A DNA stretch of 64,000 nt from Streptomyces sp. R21 (GCF_041051975.1 NZ_CP163435.1:8524501-8588500), one strand, 5' to 3'; shown: positions 25,125 to 34,112, numbered from the stretch's first letter. The notes: generated by a model not told the origin, from the sequence alone. Numbers and translations: made by a program.

Positions 25125-25619
25125 TTAGAGCACGCGGTCCTCGCTGGTCTGCGGTGTGTCCTCGTCCGGCAGGTGTACGTCGTTGACGGCGATGTTCACC
25201 TCGACGACTTCCAGGCCCGTCATCCGTTGCACCGCCGCGATCACGTTCTCGCGGACCTCTGCGGCGACCTCCCGGATGCTGACCCCGTATGCGACGACGA
25301 CCTGGAGGTCGATGGCGGTCTGCTTCTCACCGACCTCGGCCTTGACACCGCGGCCCGCGTTCGCGTGCCCGCCGGGGACCCGTTCGCGCACGGCGCCCAT
25401 GGTGCGGGTGAATCCGCCGCCGAGTGCGTGGATTCCGGGGACTTCCCGTGCGGCGATCCCGGAGATCTTCTCCACCACCCCGTCCGCGATGGTCGTCCGG
25501 CCGCGGGTCTCCGGCGGTTCCTGAGGTCCGGGGCGTGCGGTCTGAAGCATCGTGCCCACGCCGATGCCCGGCTCATCGGGATCGGGATTCTGCAGGGTTG
25601 AACCGTTCGGCTCCGTCAT
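25125..25619 (-). CDS. Asp23/Gls24 family envelope stress protein
   Basis: A 164-residue protein with the Asp23 domain from about residue 35 on. The core includes TTIADGVVEKISGIAAREVPGIHALGG, TAIDLQVVVAYGVSIREVAAEVRENVIAAVQRMTGLEVVEVNIAVNDVHLP. Asp23/Gls24 proteins accumulate at the membrane during envelope or alkaline stress. ATG at 25619 is chosen because AGGAGG lies about 9 bases upstream on the minus strand. It lies next to STAS, GAF-ANTAR and BrkB genes. Confidence 0.87.
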   Translation of the reverse strand: MTEPNGSTLQNPDPDEPGIGVGTMLQTARPGPQEPPETRGRTTIADGVVEKISGIAAREVPGIHALGGGFTRTMGAVRERVPGGHANAGRGVKAEVGEKQTAIDLQVVVAYGVSIREVAAEVRENVIAAVQRMTGLEVVEVNIAVNDVHLPDEDTPQTSEDRVL

Positions 25620-26063
25620 GCGAAGCCACCTCCTCGGGCAGTCGACCAACTGCCATACCTGAGCGGCTGTCCGCCGCCGTCTTGGTGCCGCTCTCCCACC
25701 TACCGTGCAGCGCACCGGATATGCGCGCGTGCCTGGCCTTCGCCACCGCCCACATCCTGGGACTGGGCGACGTGGGGCCGTCCGCCGCACCGGGTTGAGG
25801 ACTATGCTGCTGTACGGACGTCCCAGACCCCGGCGGCTTGTCGTTGCTCGATACAGATGGCTGCAGGGAGCGGGCTCTTTCGTCCGTCACCCGGCGCATC
25901 CCTGGAGGGAACTGGGTGGATCCGCTGTCCTGTCGCACAGGCTGCCGGTCCGGCCCCTGCTCCGCCTCCGTCGAACGTACGCCCCTGCCAGGAGCGCGCC
26001 AAGGGGCCGGGTATCCCGGCATCACCGCGCGCCCCGCCGGATGGTCTTCTGAACCGAGGCGTC
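25620..26063. other. Divergent intergenic region, Asp23 to STAS
   Basis: These 444 bases separate the divergent Asp23 and STAS genes. No coding frame with start signals and recognisable protein was found. Promoters for both genes must lie here, but no convincing -35/-10 pair could be picked. Confidence 0.45.
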
Positions 26064-26489
26064 ATGCCCCTCCCGCAACTCACCGTCTACCGCCGCGACC
26101 GACACAACCGGGCACTGATCACCCTGGCCGGTGAGATCGACCTGGAATCGGCGCCGCTGGTGCGCGCGGCACTGGCGCGGTGCCTGAGCGACGGTATCCG
26201 CACCGTCGATGTCGACCTCACCCCCGTGACCTTCTGCGACTGCAGCGGCCTCAACACCTTCCTCTACGCCGCGCAGCAGACCGCCGAGGCCGGCGGAGTC
26301 CTACGACTGCACCACCCGCCACCGACAATGGGCCTGATACTCGACCTCACCGACTGCGGGTTCCTGCTCCTCGGCCCTCCGCTCGGACATCTGCCACCGT
26401 CCCTCGAGGACGCCCCCGCGCCGGCCGTTCCAGCCCCGCCGCACCGGACTGTTCCGCTGGTGGCGGTCCTCTCGGGTGATGTGCGATGA
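26064..26489 (+). CDS. STAS domain anti-sigma factor antagonist
   Basis: A 141-residue STAS protein of the SpoIIAA/RsbV group. TLAGEIDLESAPLVRAAL opens the fold, and VTFCDCSGLNTF places Ser61 at the usual phosphorylation site (the motif is D-C-S-G rather than D-S-S-G). A Pro-rich tail of about 30 residues is added at the C-terminus. It would free a sigma factor by binding an anti-sigma kinase. The start has GAGG upstream. The stop overlaps the next ATG by ATGA. Confidence 0.85.
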   Translation: MPLPQLTVYRRDRHNRALITLAGEIDLESAPLVRAALARCLSDGIRTVDVDLTPVTFCDCSGLNTFLYAAQQTAEAGGVLRLHHPPPTMGLILDLTDCGFLLLGPPLGHLPPSLEDAPAPAVPAPPHRTVPLVAVLSGDVR

Positions 26490-27151
26490 CGGCCCAGCCA
26501 GAGCAGCGGCAGCCGCACAAGCCCCGTGGCGGCGAGGCGTCCACCATGGATGCCGTGCGGTTACGTCGGGTGAACCGCTGGCAGGCGCAGGGCCTGAGCG
26601 GGAAACTGACGGATCTGTACATCGACTGCCGCGAGGCGTCCGCCGCTGAGGCGTACCGCAGCCGCAGTCGCCTGGACTTCCTGAACCGTCTCACCGGTGC
26701 CATCCGCAGGCCGGGGTTCGCCATGGTGATCGCGGAGACGGACGACCTGGTGGGGTGCGCCTTCGGATTCCCGGTGCGCAACGACGGCTTCTGGTGGCTC
26801 GGGTTCGACGGAGCACTGCCGCAGAGCATCGAGCAACTCACCGCGTCCGGCGGCGTCTTCGCGATCACCAGCATCCTGGTCCAGCCACACGCGCAGGACC
26901 AGGACGTGGCCCGCCGTTTACAGGAGCGGCTGCTCAGCGACCACCAGGCGTCACTCGGCGCCACCCTGGTGGACCGCGCCGATCACCCGACCCTCGCCGC
27001 GCTCCGCTCCTGGGGATGGCTGGACGTCGGAGAAGTGTGGCGGCCGGCGGGCCCGACCATGTTCCGCGCGCTGGTATTCCCCCTCGGGGAACGAACCGCG
27101 GCGAGGTTGACGGGACTCGCCCGAGAGGCCTGGACCCGGTGGCCCGGATGA
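26486..27151 (+). CDS. GNAT family acetyltransferase
   Basis: A 221-residue protein with a GNAT domain in the middle. FAMVIAETDDLVGCAFGFPVRNDGFWW forms the central strands. VFAITSILVQPHAQDQDVARRLQERLL is the acetyl-CoA-binding region, though its Q/RxxGxG loop is altered (QDQDVA). RSWGWLDVGE completes the fold. The altered loop may mean weak or lost activity. It is translationally coupled at both ends, to STAS before and GAF-ANTAR after, so it probably works in the same signalling unit. Confidence 0.75.
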   Translation: MTAQPEQRQPHKPRGGEASTMDAVRLRRVNRWQAQGLSGKLTDLYIDCREASAAEAYRSRSRLDFLNRLTGAIRRPGFAMVIAETDDLVGCAFGFPVRNDGFWWLGFDGALPQSIEQLTASGGVFAITSILVQPHAQDQDVARRLQERLLSDHQASLGATLVDRADHPTLAALRSWGWLDVGEVWRPAGPTMFRALVFPLGERTAARLTGLAREAWTRWPG

Positions 27152-27924
27152 GGTCCGACAGCCGGTCGGCCCGCATCCAGGTACTGGTCGCCGAGCAGGC
27201 CGCCCTGCGGGGTGGTCGGGTCGGCGTGGTGGACGTGTGCACCGCGGCCGTGGCCGCGCTGCCCGTCGGCGGCGCCGGGGTGTCAGCGATGTCCAAGACG
27301 ACGGCGAGCCATCCGCTGTGCAGCACCGACACCATCAGCGAACAGCTGGAGGAGCTGCAGCTCACCCTGGGTGAGGGACCCTGCGTGGACGCCTTCACGC
27401 ACGGCTCGGCCGTCCTGACGCCCGATCTGCGGACCGGCGCGCTGCAGGACCGGTGGACCGTGTTCGCCGACGCGGCCCTGGAGGCCGGGGCACGCGCGGT
27501 GTTCGCGCTCCCCCTGCAGATGGGGGCGATCAGCCCGGGAGTCCTGGACCTGTACGCCGACGTGCCAACGGTGCTGGACGCGGAGCAGTTGGCCGACGCG
27601 CTGGCCTTCGCCGATCTCGCCACGCTGCTCCTCCTCGATGCGCGGATCGACGAGACGGGCGCACCGGCCGGTGGAGCACTGGCCGGTGGAGCACCGGCAG
27701 ATCGAGGCTTCGAGGATCTGGGCGGATACCGGGCGGAGATCGACCAGGCGACCGGCATCCTCACCGTCCAGCTCGGCATCGGCATCGACGAAGCCTTCGT
27801 CCGGCTCCGCGCCCACGCCTATACGCAGGGCCACCGGCTCGCCGACGTGGCCGCCGACGTGGTGGCCCACCGGCTCCGCTTCTCCCCGGACACGGAACCC
27901 AGACGGACCGACGAGGAATCCTGA
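27148..27924 (+). CDS. GAF and ANTAR domain RNA-binding regulator 1
   Basis: A 258-residue protein. Residues 20-165 form a GAF sensor (GPCVDAFTHGSAVLTPDLR, RAVFALPLQMGAISPGVLDLY). A linker with APAGGALAGGAPAD repeats leads to an ANTAR domain (EIDQATGILTVQLGIGIDEAFVRLRAHAYTQGHRLADVA). ANTAR domains bind paired hairpins in RNA and act as antiterminators. The first key residues of the family are kept. The ATG lies in the ATGA overlap with the GNAT stop. Confidence 0.88.
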   Translation: MRSDSRSARIQVLVAEQAALRGGRVGVVDVCTAAVAALPVGGAGVSAMSKTTASHPLCSTDTISEQLEELQLTLGEGPCVDAFTHGSAVLTPDLRTGALQDRWTVFADAALEAGARAVFALPLQMGAISPGVLDLYADVPTVLDAEQLADALAFADLATLLLLDARIDETGAPAGGALAGGAPADRGFEDLGGYRAEIDQATGILTVQLGIGIDEAFVRLRAHAYTQGHRLADVAADVVAHRLRFSPDTEPRRTDEES

Positions 27925-28002
27925 CGCACTGGTGCCGTCCGATGGATGTGCTGCGCTTCCCGCCCCCTCCCGGCGGGACTAGTCTCAATCGAGGGTGACA
28001 CG

Positions 28003-28719
28003 ATGAATCAGCAGCTCCTGGCCAAGACCTTCGTCGAGCTGGCGGACAACCTGGTCGCCGACTTCGACCTCATTGATTTCCTGCGCCTGCTCACCGACCG
28101 CTGCGTGAGCATGTTCGACGCGAGCGCCGCCGGGGTACTGCTCGCCGACCGCGACGGCAAACTCCGCGTGATGGCCGCCTCCGACGAACAGGTACGCCTG
28201 CTGGAACTCTTCCAGCTCCAGAACGACGAGGGCCCCTGCCTGGAGTGCTACCGCACCGGCACACCCGTGATCGTCCCCGACCTGACCCGCGAGGTCGACC
28301 GCTGGCCGCACTTCGCCACAGCAGCCCACCGCAGCGGCTTCGGCGCCGTCCAGGCGTTGCCCATGCGCCTGCGAGACGAGACCGTCGGCGCCCTGAACCT
28401 CTTCCACGCCACCCCCGGCCCCTTCGACCCGGCCGGCACGCTCATCGGCCAGGCCCTGGCCGACGTCGCCACCATCAGCCTCCTGCAACAACGCTCCACC
28501 CACCGCAGCACCGTCCTCAACGAACAACTGCAGACGGCGTTGAACAGCCGCGTACTGATCGAGCAGGCCAAGGGGAAACTCGCCGAACGCCAGGGCATCG
28601 ACATGGAGCAGGCGTTCACCGCGCTGCGTGGCTACGCCCGCTCCCACAACCGGCGCCTGTCCGAGGTGGCCCGCGCCTTCATCGACGGTACGGAAGTCCT
28701 TCCCGGCCTGGTGGCCTGA
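28003..28719 (+). CDS. GAF and ANTAR domain RNA-binding regulator 2
   Basis: A 238-residue protein. The GAF domain (residues 20-165) has DFDLIDFLRLLTDRCVSMFDASAAGVLLAD and GPCLECYRTGTPVIVPDL. The ANTAR domain (about 180-235) has LIEQAKGKLAERQGIDMEQAFTALRGYARSHNRRLSEVARA, the classic form. It is better conserved than the neighbouring copy. The ATG has GAGGGTG upstream, and TAGTCT at 27980-27985 is a possible -10, so it may have its own promoter as well as read-through from the STAS operon. Confidence 0.9.
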   Translation: MNQQLLAKTFVELADNLVADFDLIDFLRLLTDRCVSMFDASAAGVLLADRDGKLRVMAASDEQVRLLELFQLQNDEGPCLECYRTGTPVIVPDLTREVDRWPHFATAAHRSGFGAVQALPMRLRDETVGALNLFHATPGPFDPAGTLIGQALADVATISLLQQRSTHRSTVLNEQLQTALNSRVLIEQAKGKLAERQGIDMEQAFTALRGYARSHNRRLSEVARAFIDGTEVLPGLVA

Positions 28720-28778
28720 CACCGTCGCCGAAGCGGTGACCGCACGCAGCTGCCCGAGCACGAGGAATCACGGTCGGA

Positions 28779-29759
28779 TCACGGGCTGTGCTTCTGGAGG
28801 CGCGGTGCTGCTGGTGCCCCGCTGCCGGCTGATGCCCGCTGTGGTGCGGCATCGGCTGCGGGACTGATCCCGGGCTCCGGTCCCTCGCCCTCGGCTGTCT
28901 CACCGGACGGCACCGCCGCCCCTATTGCTGTCGCTGTCCAAGCGGCGCAGTACAGCAGCAGCCTTGCCATGAGGTTGATCCACAGCACGACGGCGACCGG
29001 CACAGCGAAGGCGCCGTACATGCTCTTCCCGGCGACGCCCTGAAGGTAGCCGGTCAGCAACCACTTGAGCAGTTCGAAGCCCACCGCACCGATCAGCCCG
29101 GCGACGACGACCGCACGTCGGCCGGGATGTACCCGCGGCAGCCGGGTGAGCAGGTAGACCAGCAACAGGAAGTCGACAACCAGGGCGATGGCCAGGCCGG
29201 CGAAGAACAGCAGGGCCCGTCCCGCCCCGCCCTCGATACCGGCCTTGTCGGCGGCCCAGCCGACGGCACTGTTGGCGAACACCGAACTGCCGATCGCGAC
29301 CAGCCCGACCGCGCCGAGGCCGACCAGCACCCCGGAGTCCTTGAACTTGAGCAGGAACGCATTGCCCGGGTCCTGCTCCTTCTTCCACACCGCGCGCAGG
29401 CTGCCGCGGAGGGCGCCGACCCAGTTGATGCCGATCACGAGCAGCAGCGAGCCCGCGATCAGTCCGACGGATCCGGCATGCGCGACGAGACTGTCCAGGT
29501 CCAGCAGGTCGGAGAGTCCCGGCGCCTGGTCGGCGATCTTGTTCTGGAGTTTCCCCAGCTGGTCCTCGCTCAGCAGCTTGGCGCCGATCGCCGCGCCCAC
29601 GGTGATCAGCGGAAAGAGCGCGACGAAACTGGTGAAGGTGATGGCCGCGGCGAGCCGGGCCCAGTGGACGGCATCCAGCCGCTCGTACGCCCGCCAGGCG
29701 TGCGTCCGCATCAGCTTTCCGATCACGGGCAGCCTTCTCAGGCAGTCCATGAGTACCAC
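28779..29759 (-). CDS. YihY/BrkB-like membrane protein 1
   Basis: A 326-residue membrane protein. RLAAAITFTSFVALFPLITVGAAIGAKLL is the family opening, followed by five or six helices (LIAGSLLLVIGINWVGAL, ALLFFAGLAIALVVDFLLLVYLL, VVVAGLIGAVGFELLKWLL, AVPVAVVLWINLMARLLLYCAAW). The last 45 residues are Ala/Pro/Glu-rich and cytoplasmic. The role of the family (once thought to be RNase BN) is unsettled. The start is GTG 29759 or ATG 29750. It converges on the GAF-ANTAR genes. Confidence 0.85.
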   Translation of the reverse strand: MVLMDCLRRLPVIGKLMRTHAWRAYERLDAVHWARLAAAITFTSFVALFPLITVGAAIGAKLLSEDQLGKLQNKIADQAPGLSDLLDLDSLVAHAGSVGLIAGSLLLVIGINWVGALRGSLRAVWKKEQDPGNAFLLKFKDSGVLVGLGAVGLVAIGSSVFANSAVGWAADKAGIEGGAGRALLFFAGLAIALVVDFLLLVYLLTRLPRVHPGRRAVVVAGLIGAVGFELLKWLLTGYLQGVAGKSMYGAFAVPVAVVLWINLMARLLLYCAAWTATAIGAAVPSGETAEGEGPEPGISPAADAAPQRASAGSGAPAAPRLQKHSP

Positions 29760-29834
29760 CCGCTCTCTGCGTACTCGCCGGCACCGTGCCCGGCGGGTCG
29801 GCCGAGGTCTGTGTCGGGGCCGTCTGCGGGATTG

Positions 29835-30269
29835 TCAGCGGGGAGCGGCCCGGCGGTGGAACCAGTGCTGCTGCTTGTGGCGGGGGCGTTCGGCCAGGTC
29901 GGCGGGGTCTGCGTCCTTTCGCTCCGCCTGCGCCGTCTGCGCGCGGGAGGTGTCGCCTTCGTTGATCAGGCCACCGCGTTCCTGTTCGGCTGCGGCAGAC
30001 TCGCGCCGAGACGGCTTGAGCGTGCGACGTGCAGGGCGGCCGCGGCGGGTGGTACGGCGTGTACCGGCCAGGATCAGGCTCAACCCGAGCAGAGCCGCCG
30101 CCCCGACGACGATGCCGTAGAGGAAGAGGGTGCCGGTGGAGCCGGTGACGTCGACTCCGAAGACGGAGAATCCGCCGGTGAACTCGTGGGCGCTGCCACT
30201 GTTGGAAAGAACGCCGACGACGCCGACGACTACCGCGGCGACGAGAATGACGAGTCCGAGGATGATCAT
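29835..30269 (-). CDS. Small two-helix membrane protein with charged tail
   Basis: A 144-residue protein. Two hydrophobic helices (MIILGLVILVAAVVVGVVGVL and TLFLYGIVVGAAALLGLSLIL) are separated by an extracytoplasmic loop. A basic, Arg- and Lys-rich tail of about 65 residues follows. Similar two-helix proteins are common in Streptomyces stress regions, but the function is unknown. ATG at 30269 is preferred because the helix begins there; 11 further upstream codons are possible. Confidence 0.7.
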   Translation of the reverse strand: MIILGLVILVAAVVVGVVGVLSNSGSAHEFTGGFSVFGVDVTGSTGTLFLYGIVVGAAALLGLSLILAGTRRTTRRGRPARRTLKPSRRESAAAEQERGGLINEGDTSRAQTAQAERKDADPADLAERPRHKQQHWFHRRAAPR

Positions 30270-30447
30270 GGCGCGCCCCTGGGATCTACTTCCTCTCCCC
30301 ACGGTAGAGCCGTTCTGCCCGGCAGGCCACCGCTAGAGGTTGCGTCTACCCTGGAAGTGAGGTAATGGCGATACTGGAGGGCGCCGGCACTACTGGTGGT
30401 CGACCTCTGGTCCGCCCGTCCGCCACGGCCTCAGGAGGCGTAGCGCC

Positions 30448-30621
30448 ATGGTCTTCTTGCTGGTTCTTCTCGGCTGCGCCGTCGCGCTGGTCGTCATCGG
30501 CGGTGTCGTCGACGGCCTGCTGTATCTGGTTTCCACCGGCGTGCTGCTCCTCATCGCCGCCGTGCTGTACCTGCTCGTGCGCTCGGTGTCGCGCGCACAC
30601 CGCCGGCGCCCGGCCCACTGA
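30448..30621 (+). CDS. Tiny hydrophobic membrane protein (57 residues)
   Basis: A 57-residue protein made of two hydrophobic stretches (MVFLLVLLGCAVALVVIGGVV and LVSTGVLLLIAAVLYLLV) and a basic end RAHRRRPAH. The ATG has AGGAGG 9 bases upstream, a strong argument that it is real. It resembles DUF6131-type proteins in size and layout. Function unknown. Confidence 0.7.
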   Translation: MVFLLVLLGCAVALVVIGGVVDGLLYLVSTGVLLLIAAVLYLLVRSVSRAHRRRPAH

Positions 30622-30781
30622 TGCGTGGTGGTGGATCGCGGAGCGCCGCCCCAGATGCCCACGTGCGGTCGGTGGCGGGGGCGGGACGGTCGCCGCTGTG
30701 GTGGTGACCGGTGTGTGGTGATGGCCCGGCCCAAGCGGCGAGCCTGCGGGAGGAGCCGGCAGATCTGGCTTGGGCAGGCGT

Positions 30782-31615
30782 TCACAGGCGTCGCCAGCGG
30801 GCTGAGGCGAAGGAGAAGACGCCGAAGAGGATCAGTCCGATCGCGACGGCGACCAGGAGCCATGGCCCCACCGGTGTCTGGGTGAAGCTGCGGAGCGTGG
30901 CGTCCACGCCTTTGGCCTTGTCCGGGTCGAAGCGGATGGCCGCCACCAGGATGAAGATCCCGGCCGCCGCGAACACCACACCGCGCGCCACGCCTCCGCC
31001 CACGCCCAGGGCGGTGACGACCTGCTGGGTACGAGGGCTCATGCTCCCGGTGTCCAGCTGCTTGAGGAAGCTGCGCATGGCCGCCCGGACGGCGAGCACC
31101 GCGCCGATGCCGATCAGGAGGCAGCCCGCGGCTCCCACCAGCACTTGGCCGTACGACAGTTTGAGCGCCGATGCCGTCCAGTCCTGCGACTTCGCGTTGC
31201 CGCTGGAGCCCTGGCCGCCCCCGGCCGCGTACACCGCCGTGGTCCAGCAGACAAAGGCGTAGAAGACCGCCCGCCCGCCGTCGAGGGCTCGTGAACTCGC
31301 CTTCCGCTGAGGTCCCCTGGTGAGCACGGCGCGGGCGCCCCGCCAGAGGGCCATGGAAGCGAAGCCGACCACTATCGCCCACAGCATCACTTTCCCGAAC
31401 GGCTGCTCCGCGACCTGGGCCAGCGCCCCCTGCCGGTCCGCCGTCCCGCCACCGCTGCCGAGGGCGATCCGAATGGCAAGGGCGCCGATCAGGACATACA
31501 CCACACCCCGTGCGGCAAAGCCCGCCCGCCCTGCGGCAGTCAGCGTCTCGTTCTGGGTGGTACGGGCCGCGGACTTCACGGCCTGGCCGCGCCCTTGCGT
31601 GTTGGACGACGTCAC
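30782..31615 (-). CDS. DUF1206 domain membrane protein
   Basis: A 277-residue protein with three repeated two-helix DUF1206 units: GRAGFAARGVVYVLIGALAIRIALG, ALDGGRAVFYAFVCWTTAVYAAGG and GVGGGVARGVVFAAAGIFILVAAI, each with an Arg/Gly-rich start. The function of DUF1206 is unknown. GTG at 31615 is chosen because GGAGG lies 6 bases upstream on the minus strand. It is probably co-transcribed with the YihY/BrkB gene upstream. Confidence 0.87.
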   Translation of the reverse strand: MTSSNTQGRGQAVKSAARTTQNETLTAAGRAGFAARGVVYVLIGALAIRIALGSGGGTADRQGALAQVAEQPFGKVMLWAIVVGFASMALWRGARAVLTRGPQRKASSRALDGGRAVFYAFVCWTTAVYAAGGGQGSSGNAKSQDWTASALKLSYGQVLVGAAGCLLIGIGAVLAVRAAMRSFLKQLDTGSMSPRTQQVVTALGVGGGVARGVVFAAAGIFILVAAIRFDPDKAKGVDATLRSFTQTPVGPWLLVAVAIGLILFGVFSFASARWRRL

Positions 31616-31773
31616 GATGTCCTCCCCATGGCGTGGACGCGCGATACGCGTCCACCGCCCCCCGAGTGCCCCAGGCCGGGGGCTTGATGCGCGCACTTGG
31701 CGCACGACGGCCGGAGCCGTACCAGCTGGGTCATCGGTCATCCTCCGGGCGTCACCGGCGGAGTTGTCCGACA

Positions 31774-32622
31774 TCAGGGCCGTCGTCGCCGGGCCCGCTG
31801 TTTCAGGGCCTGTGCCACGCGGGGGAGTTCCTCGTGCAGCAGGCGGCCCACCAGCGCACCGCCGTAGACGACGACGCCCACACCGACCAGCCAGGACTGG
31901 ACGACCAGGACGGTTCCGAAGGGGCCGTAGGTGACGGCACTGGATGCGATCAGTGGTGAGAAGACGAGGCGGGAGAAGACCCGGAGGCCGAGCAGCCCGA
32001 GCGCCGTCGCCGCTGCGCCGGGGAGCAGGGCGCTCCAGGCGATCCGCCCGCCGAGCAGTATCCGTTGGGACCACCAGAAGAACAGGACGGCGCTCAGTGT
32101 CGCGGCCAGCGTGCCGGCCGGAGAATGGCGCCACAGCGTGGTGGTGGCGGTCAGGTACAGGGATCCGACGAGCACGGCGAGCCACAGCACCTGCCGCCAT
32201 CTTGCGTACCAGCGGGCCGGAGGCAGCTCCCAGACCTTCTCGTAGCCCATCTGCACCGCCGCCCCGAAGGTCAGCCCGAAGACGGCGAGGGCGGCGAGAC
32301 CGAGAGCGGTCGTGGTCTCAAGTACCTGGCCGGGCCGGGCGAACAGCTCCCCGATCTCGTCCCTGGCCGCCCTCGACACACCGAGCCCGTCCCCCAGCCA
32401 CTGGGCGAACCCCCGCCCGTGCTCCGGATCGGCCGCGGAGACAACGATCAGCAGGGGCACCAGCGTGAGAAGCCCGAGCGCCGCGAAGCCCAGTGACCTC
32501 GGCCCCAGTTCGATCTCTCCGCTTCGCCGCCATCCCCGTTCGGCCGGCGAATCACGGAACACGCGGCACAGCCGTGTCGAGAGGGACGAGCTGTCCGCAG
32601 CCCCGGAAGACTTCTTCAGCAT
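31774..32622 (-). CDS. YihY/BrkB-like membrane protein 2
   Basis: A 282-residue membrane protein with about six helices: LGFAALGLLTLVPLLIVVSAA, TTALGLAALAVFGLTFGAAVQMGYEKVWELP, WLAVLVGSLYLTATTTLW and a Gly/Val-rich last pair. The GYEKVW motif and general layout are those of YihY/BrkB-like proteins, distant from the copy at 28779. Two such genes within 4 kb is notable. Function unknown. Confidence 0.8.
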   Translation of the reverse strand: MLKKSSGAADSSSLSTRLCRVFRDSPAERGWRRSGEIELGPRSLGFAALGLLTLVPLLIVVSAADPEHGRGFAQWLGDGLGVSRAARDEIGELFARPGQVLETTTALGLAALAVFGLTFGAAVQMGYEKVWELPPARWYARWRQVLWLAVLVGSLYLTATTTLWRHSPAGTLAATLSAVLFFWWSQRILLGGRIAWSALLPGAAATALGLLGLRVFSRLVFSPLIASSAVTYGPFGTVLVVQSWLVGVGVVVYGGALVGRLLHEELPRVAQALKQRARRRRP

Positions 32623-32981
32623 GCAATCACCGACAGCCGTGCACGTGTGCCGTCACAGCCGCTCCAGCGCGTGAAGGCGCCACAACGCGCCACGCCGCTC
32701 GCACCGTATCGCCTCGGCAAGTTCCTGGCCCTTCGTGGTGGCGACCAGGGCCGCATCTCCCGCCGCAGTCACAGCCCTCAACAGAGGATGTTCTTCATGG
32801 GGCGTGGTCATGTGGTGCATGGTGCGTATCTCACAACGCAGTCCTCACAACGCAGCCGTCCTTTCCATAGGCGGTCAGCGGCGCGCCAGTTGCCGCTCAC
32901 CGGCTGCGCCGGGCCGGCGGCGCAGACCGTAGTGCTTGGAGACCGCTTCCTCCCGGTCGGCGGGCAGCACGTCCTCGATGT

Positions 32982-33227
32982 TCATGGTCCCGATGGTCCT
33001 CGCGCCTCCAGCGCGCCCGGAGCTGACGGCTGGAGAGACGATCCCAACGGTCCCGGTAGCGCTGGTGCTCCCCGAGATCGGACCCGCCACGCCGGCCTCC
33101 GCCGTGATCGCGGCCGTAGCGCATGGTTCCGAAAGACCAGCACGGCCGCGGCCATCCACCAGAGGGGGTTGAGGAACCCGAAACCGAACAAGATCAGGGC
33201 GACGACGATGAGAAGCAGAACGAACAT
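32982..33227 (-). pseudogene. Small hydrophobic protein gene, apparently frameshifted
   Basis: The frame begins MFVLLLIVVALILFGFGF, then LNPLWWMAAAVLVF, nearly the same as the 61-residue protein at 33927 (MILWILLLLLILVVFGFGF, then ALWWVAAVLLVVW). After VLVF it turns into an Arg/Pro-rich run of 49 residues unlike the paralogue. In the next frame MRYGRDHGGGRRGG resumes the expected Gly/Arg-rich tail. A frameshift near 33120 would explain this. A genuine longer variant is possible. Confidence 0.5.
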
Positions 33228-33602
33228 GGCGGGCCTTCCCGGAGCGGGACAAGACATCGCTGCCGGGGGCCGGGGCCTGCTCGAACAGCGTAGCTCTGCC
33301 CAAAGGTTGCGGATAGCGCCCCATGTAACGGTCTGCCAACCGGAACGGATGGCCACTTGACATCTGTCCAGGGAGTGCGGCGAGGGCTAACGTGCCCGGT
33401 ACGGCCCGAGCCCCCGGCAGCGTCGATCACCTCTCGCGCTCCTTCGAGGGCGCACCTCGCGCATCAGTGCCGGAACTCGCACCCGCCCCCACGGACTGCT
33501 CCCGCCGTCGCCACGCCGTCCCGGCACGGCCTCGATGCGCCCCAGACGGGTAACGATTCACCGCTCGCCGCCATCGCACGCATCCCACCGCAGGTGGCCC
33601 GC
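33228..33602. other. Intergenic region without supported gene
   Basis: These 375 bases lie between the small hydrophobic gene on the minus strand and the small plus-strand gene at 33603. No frame with a Shine-Dalgarno and plausible protein was seen. Confidence 0.4.
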
Positions 33603-33809
33603 ATGTACGTACTCATCGTTCCGGCAGCGCTTCCCTTCGTCCTCCTCGCCACTGTCATGGGCCTGTCCTGGTGGGAGGACCACATCCTGCCGATGCCGCC
33701 GACCGAAGCGCTCGCCGAGGTTCGCGCCGAGGCTCTGTTCACCCCAGTGGCCTCTGCCCAGCTCGCTCGTGTCGACACTGCGTTGACAAGGGAAGTCGCC
33801 GGGCGTTGA
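33603..33809 (+). CDS. Small single-helix membrane protein (68 residues)
   Basis: A 68-residue protein with one N-terminal helix (MYVLIVPAALPFVLLATVMGLSW) followed by WEDHILPMPPTEALAEVRAEALF and an acidic/Ala-rich tail. The layout is common among short Streptomyces membrane proteins. The Shine-Dalgarno is weak (CAGGTGG), so the start is uncertain. Function unknown. Confidence 0.5.
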   Translation: MYVLIVPAALPFVLLATVMGLSWWEDHILPMPPTEALAEVRAEALFTPVASAQLARVDTALTREVAGR

Positions 33810-33926
33810 CTGACAGCACGGCGTAGGGCTATGCCACTCCGGATCGTTCGGTCGACGCATTCCACCTTCCCGCTTCGCCCGGACCCCGCGGATCTCAGGA
33901 ACTTTCCGCGATCTGGAGGCCCGGCA

Positions 33927-34112
33927 ATGATCCTGTGGATTCTTCTCCTTCTGCTGATCCTGGTGGTGTTCGGGTTCGGCTTCACCATGCAGGCCCTTTG
34001 GTGGGTCGCCGCCGTACTGCTGGTCGTCTGGATCGTCGGCTTCGCGATGCGCGGGCGCGGCGGTGGCAGGCGTAGCGGTGGCAGCCGCCGGTTCGGCCGC
34101 AGCCGCGGGTAA
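33927..34112 (+). CDS. Small hydrophobic protein (61 residues)
   Basis: A 61-residue protein: two short hydrophobic stretches (ILWILLLLLILVVFGFGF, LWWVAAVLLVVWIVGFAM) and a Gly/Arg/Ser-rich basic tail. The ATG has GGAGG upstream. It is an intact paralogue of the damaged gene at 32982-33227. Such proteins are widespread in Streptomyces and of unknown role; the tail could contact nucleic acid or lipid heads (inference). Confidence 0.78.
   Translation: MILWILLLLLILVVFGFGFTMQALWWVAAVLLVVWIVGFAMRGRGGGRRSGGSRRFGRSRG

Noticed and set aside
26009..26014. GGGTAT as a sigma-B-type -10 box before the STAS gene
   Set aside because: No matching -35 (GTTT-like) at 14-16 bases upstream.
30338..30366. Possible sigma-B-type promoter (GGTTGC, 16 bases, AGGTAA) before the 57-residue membrane protein
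   Set aside because: Both boxes are imperfect; attractive in context but not strong enough to list as a feature.
32875..32985. 36-residue minus-strand frame MNIEDVLPADREEAVSKHYG
   Set aside because: Weak ribosome site and overlap with the frameshifted hydrophobic protein region; not enough support.
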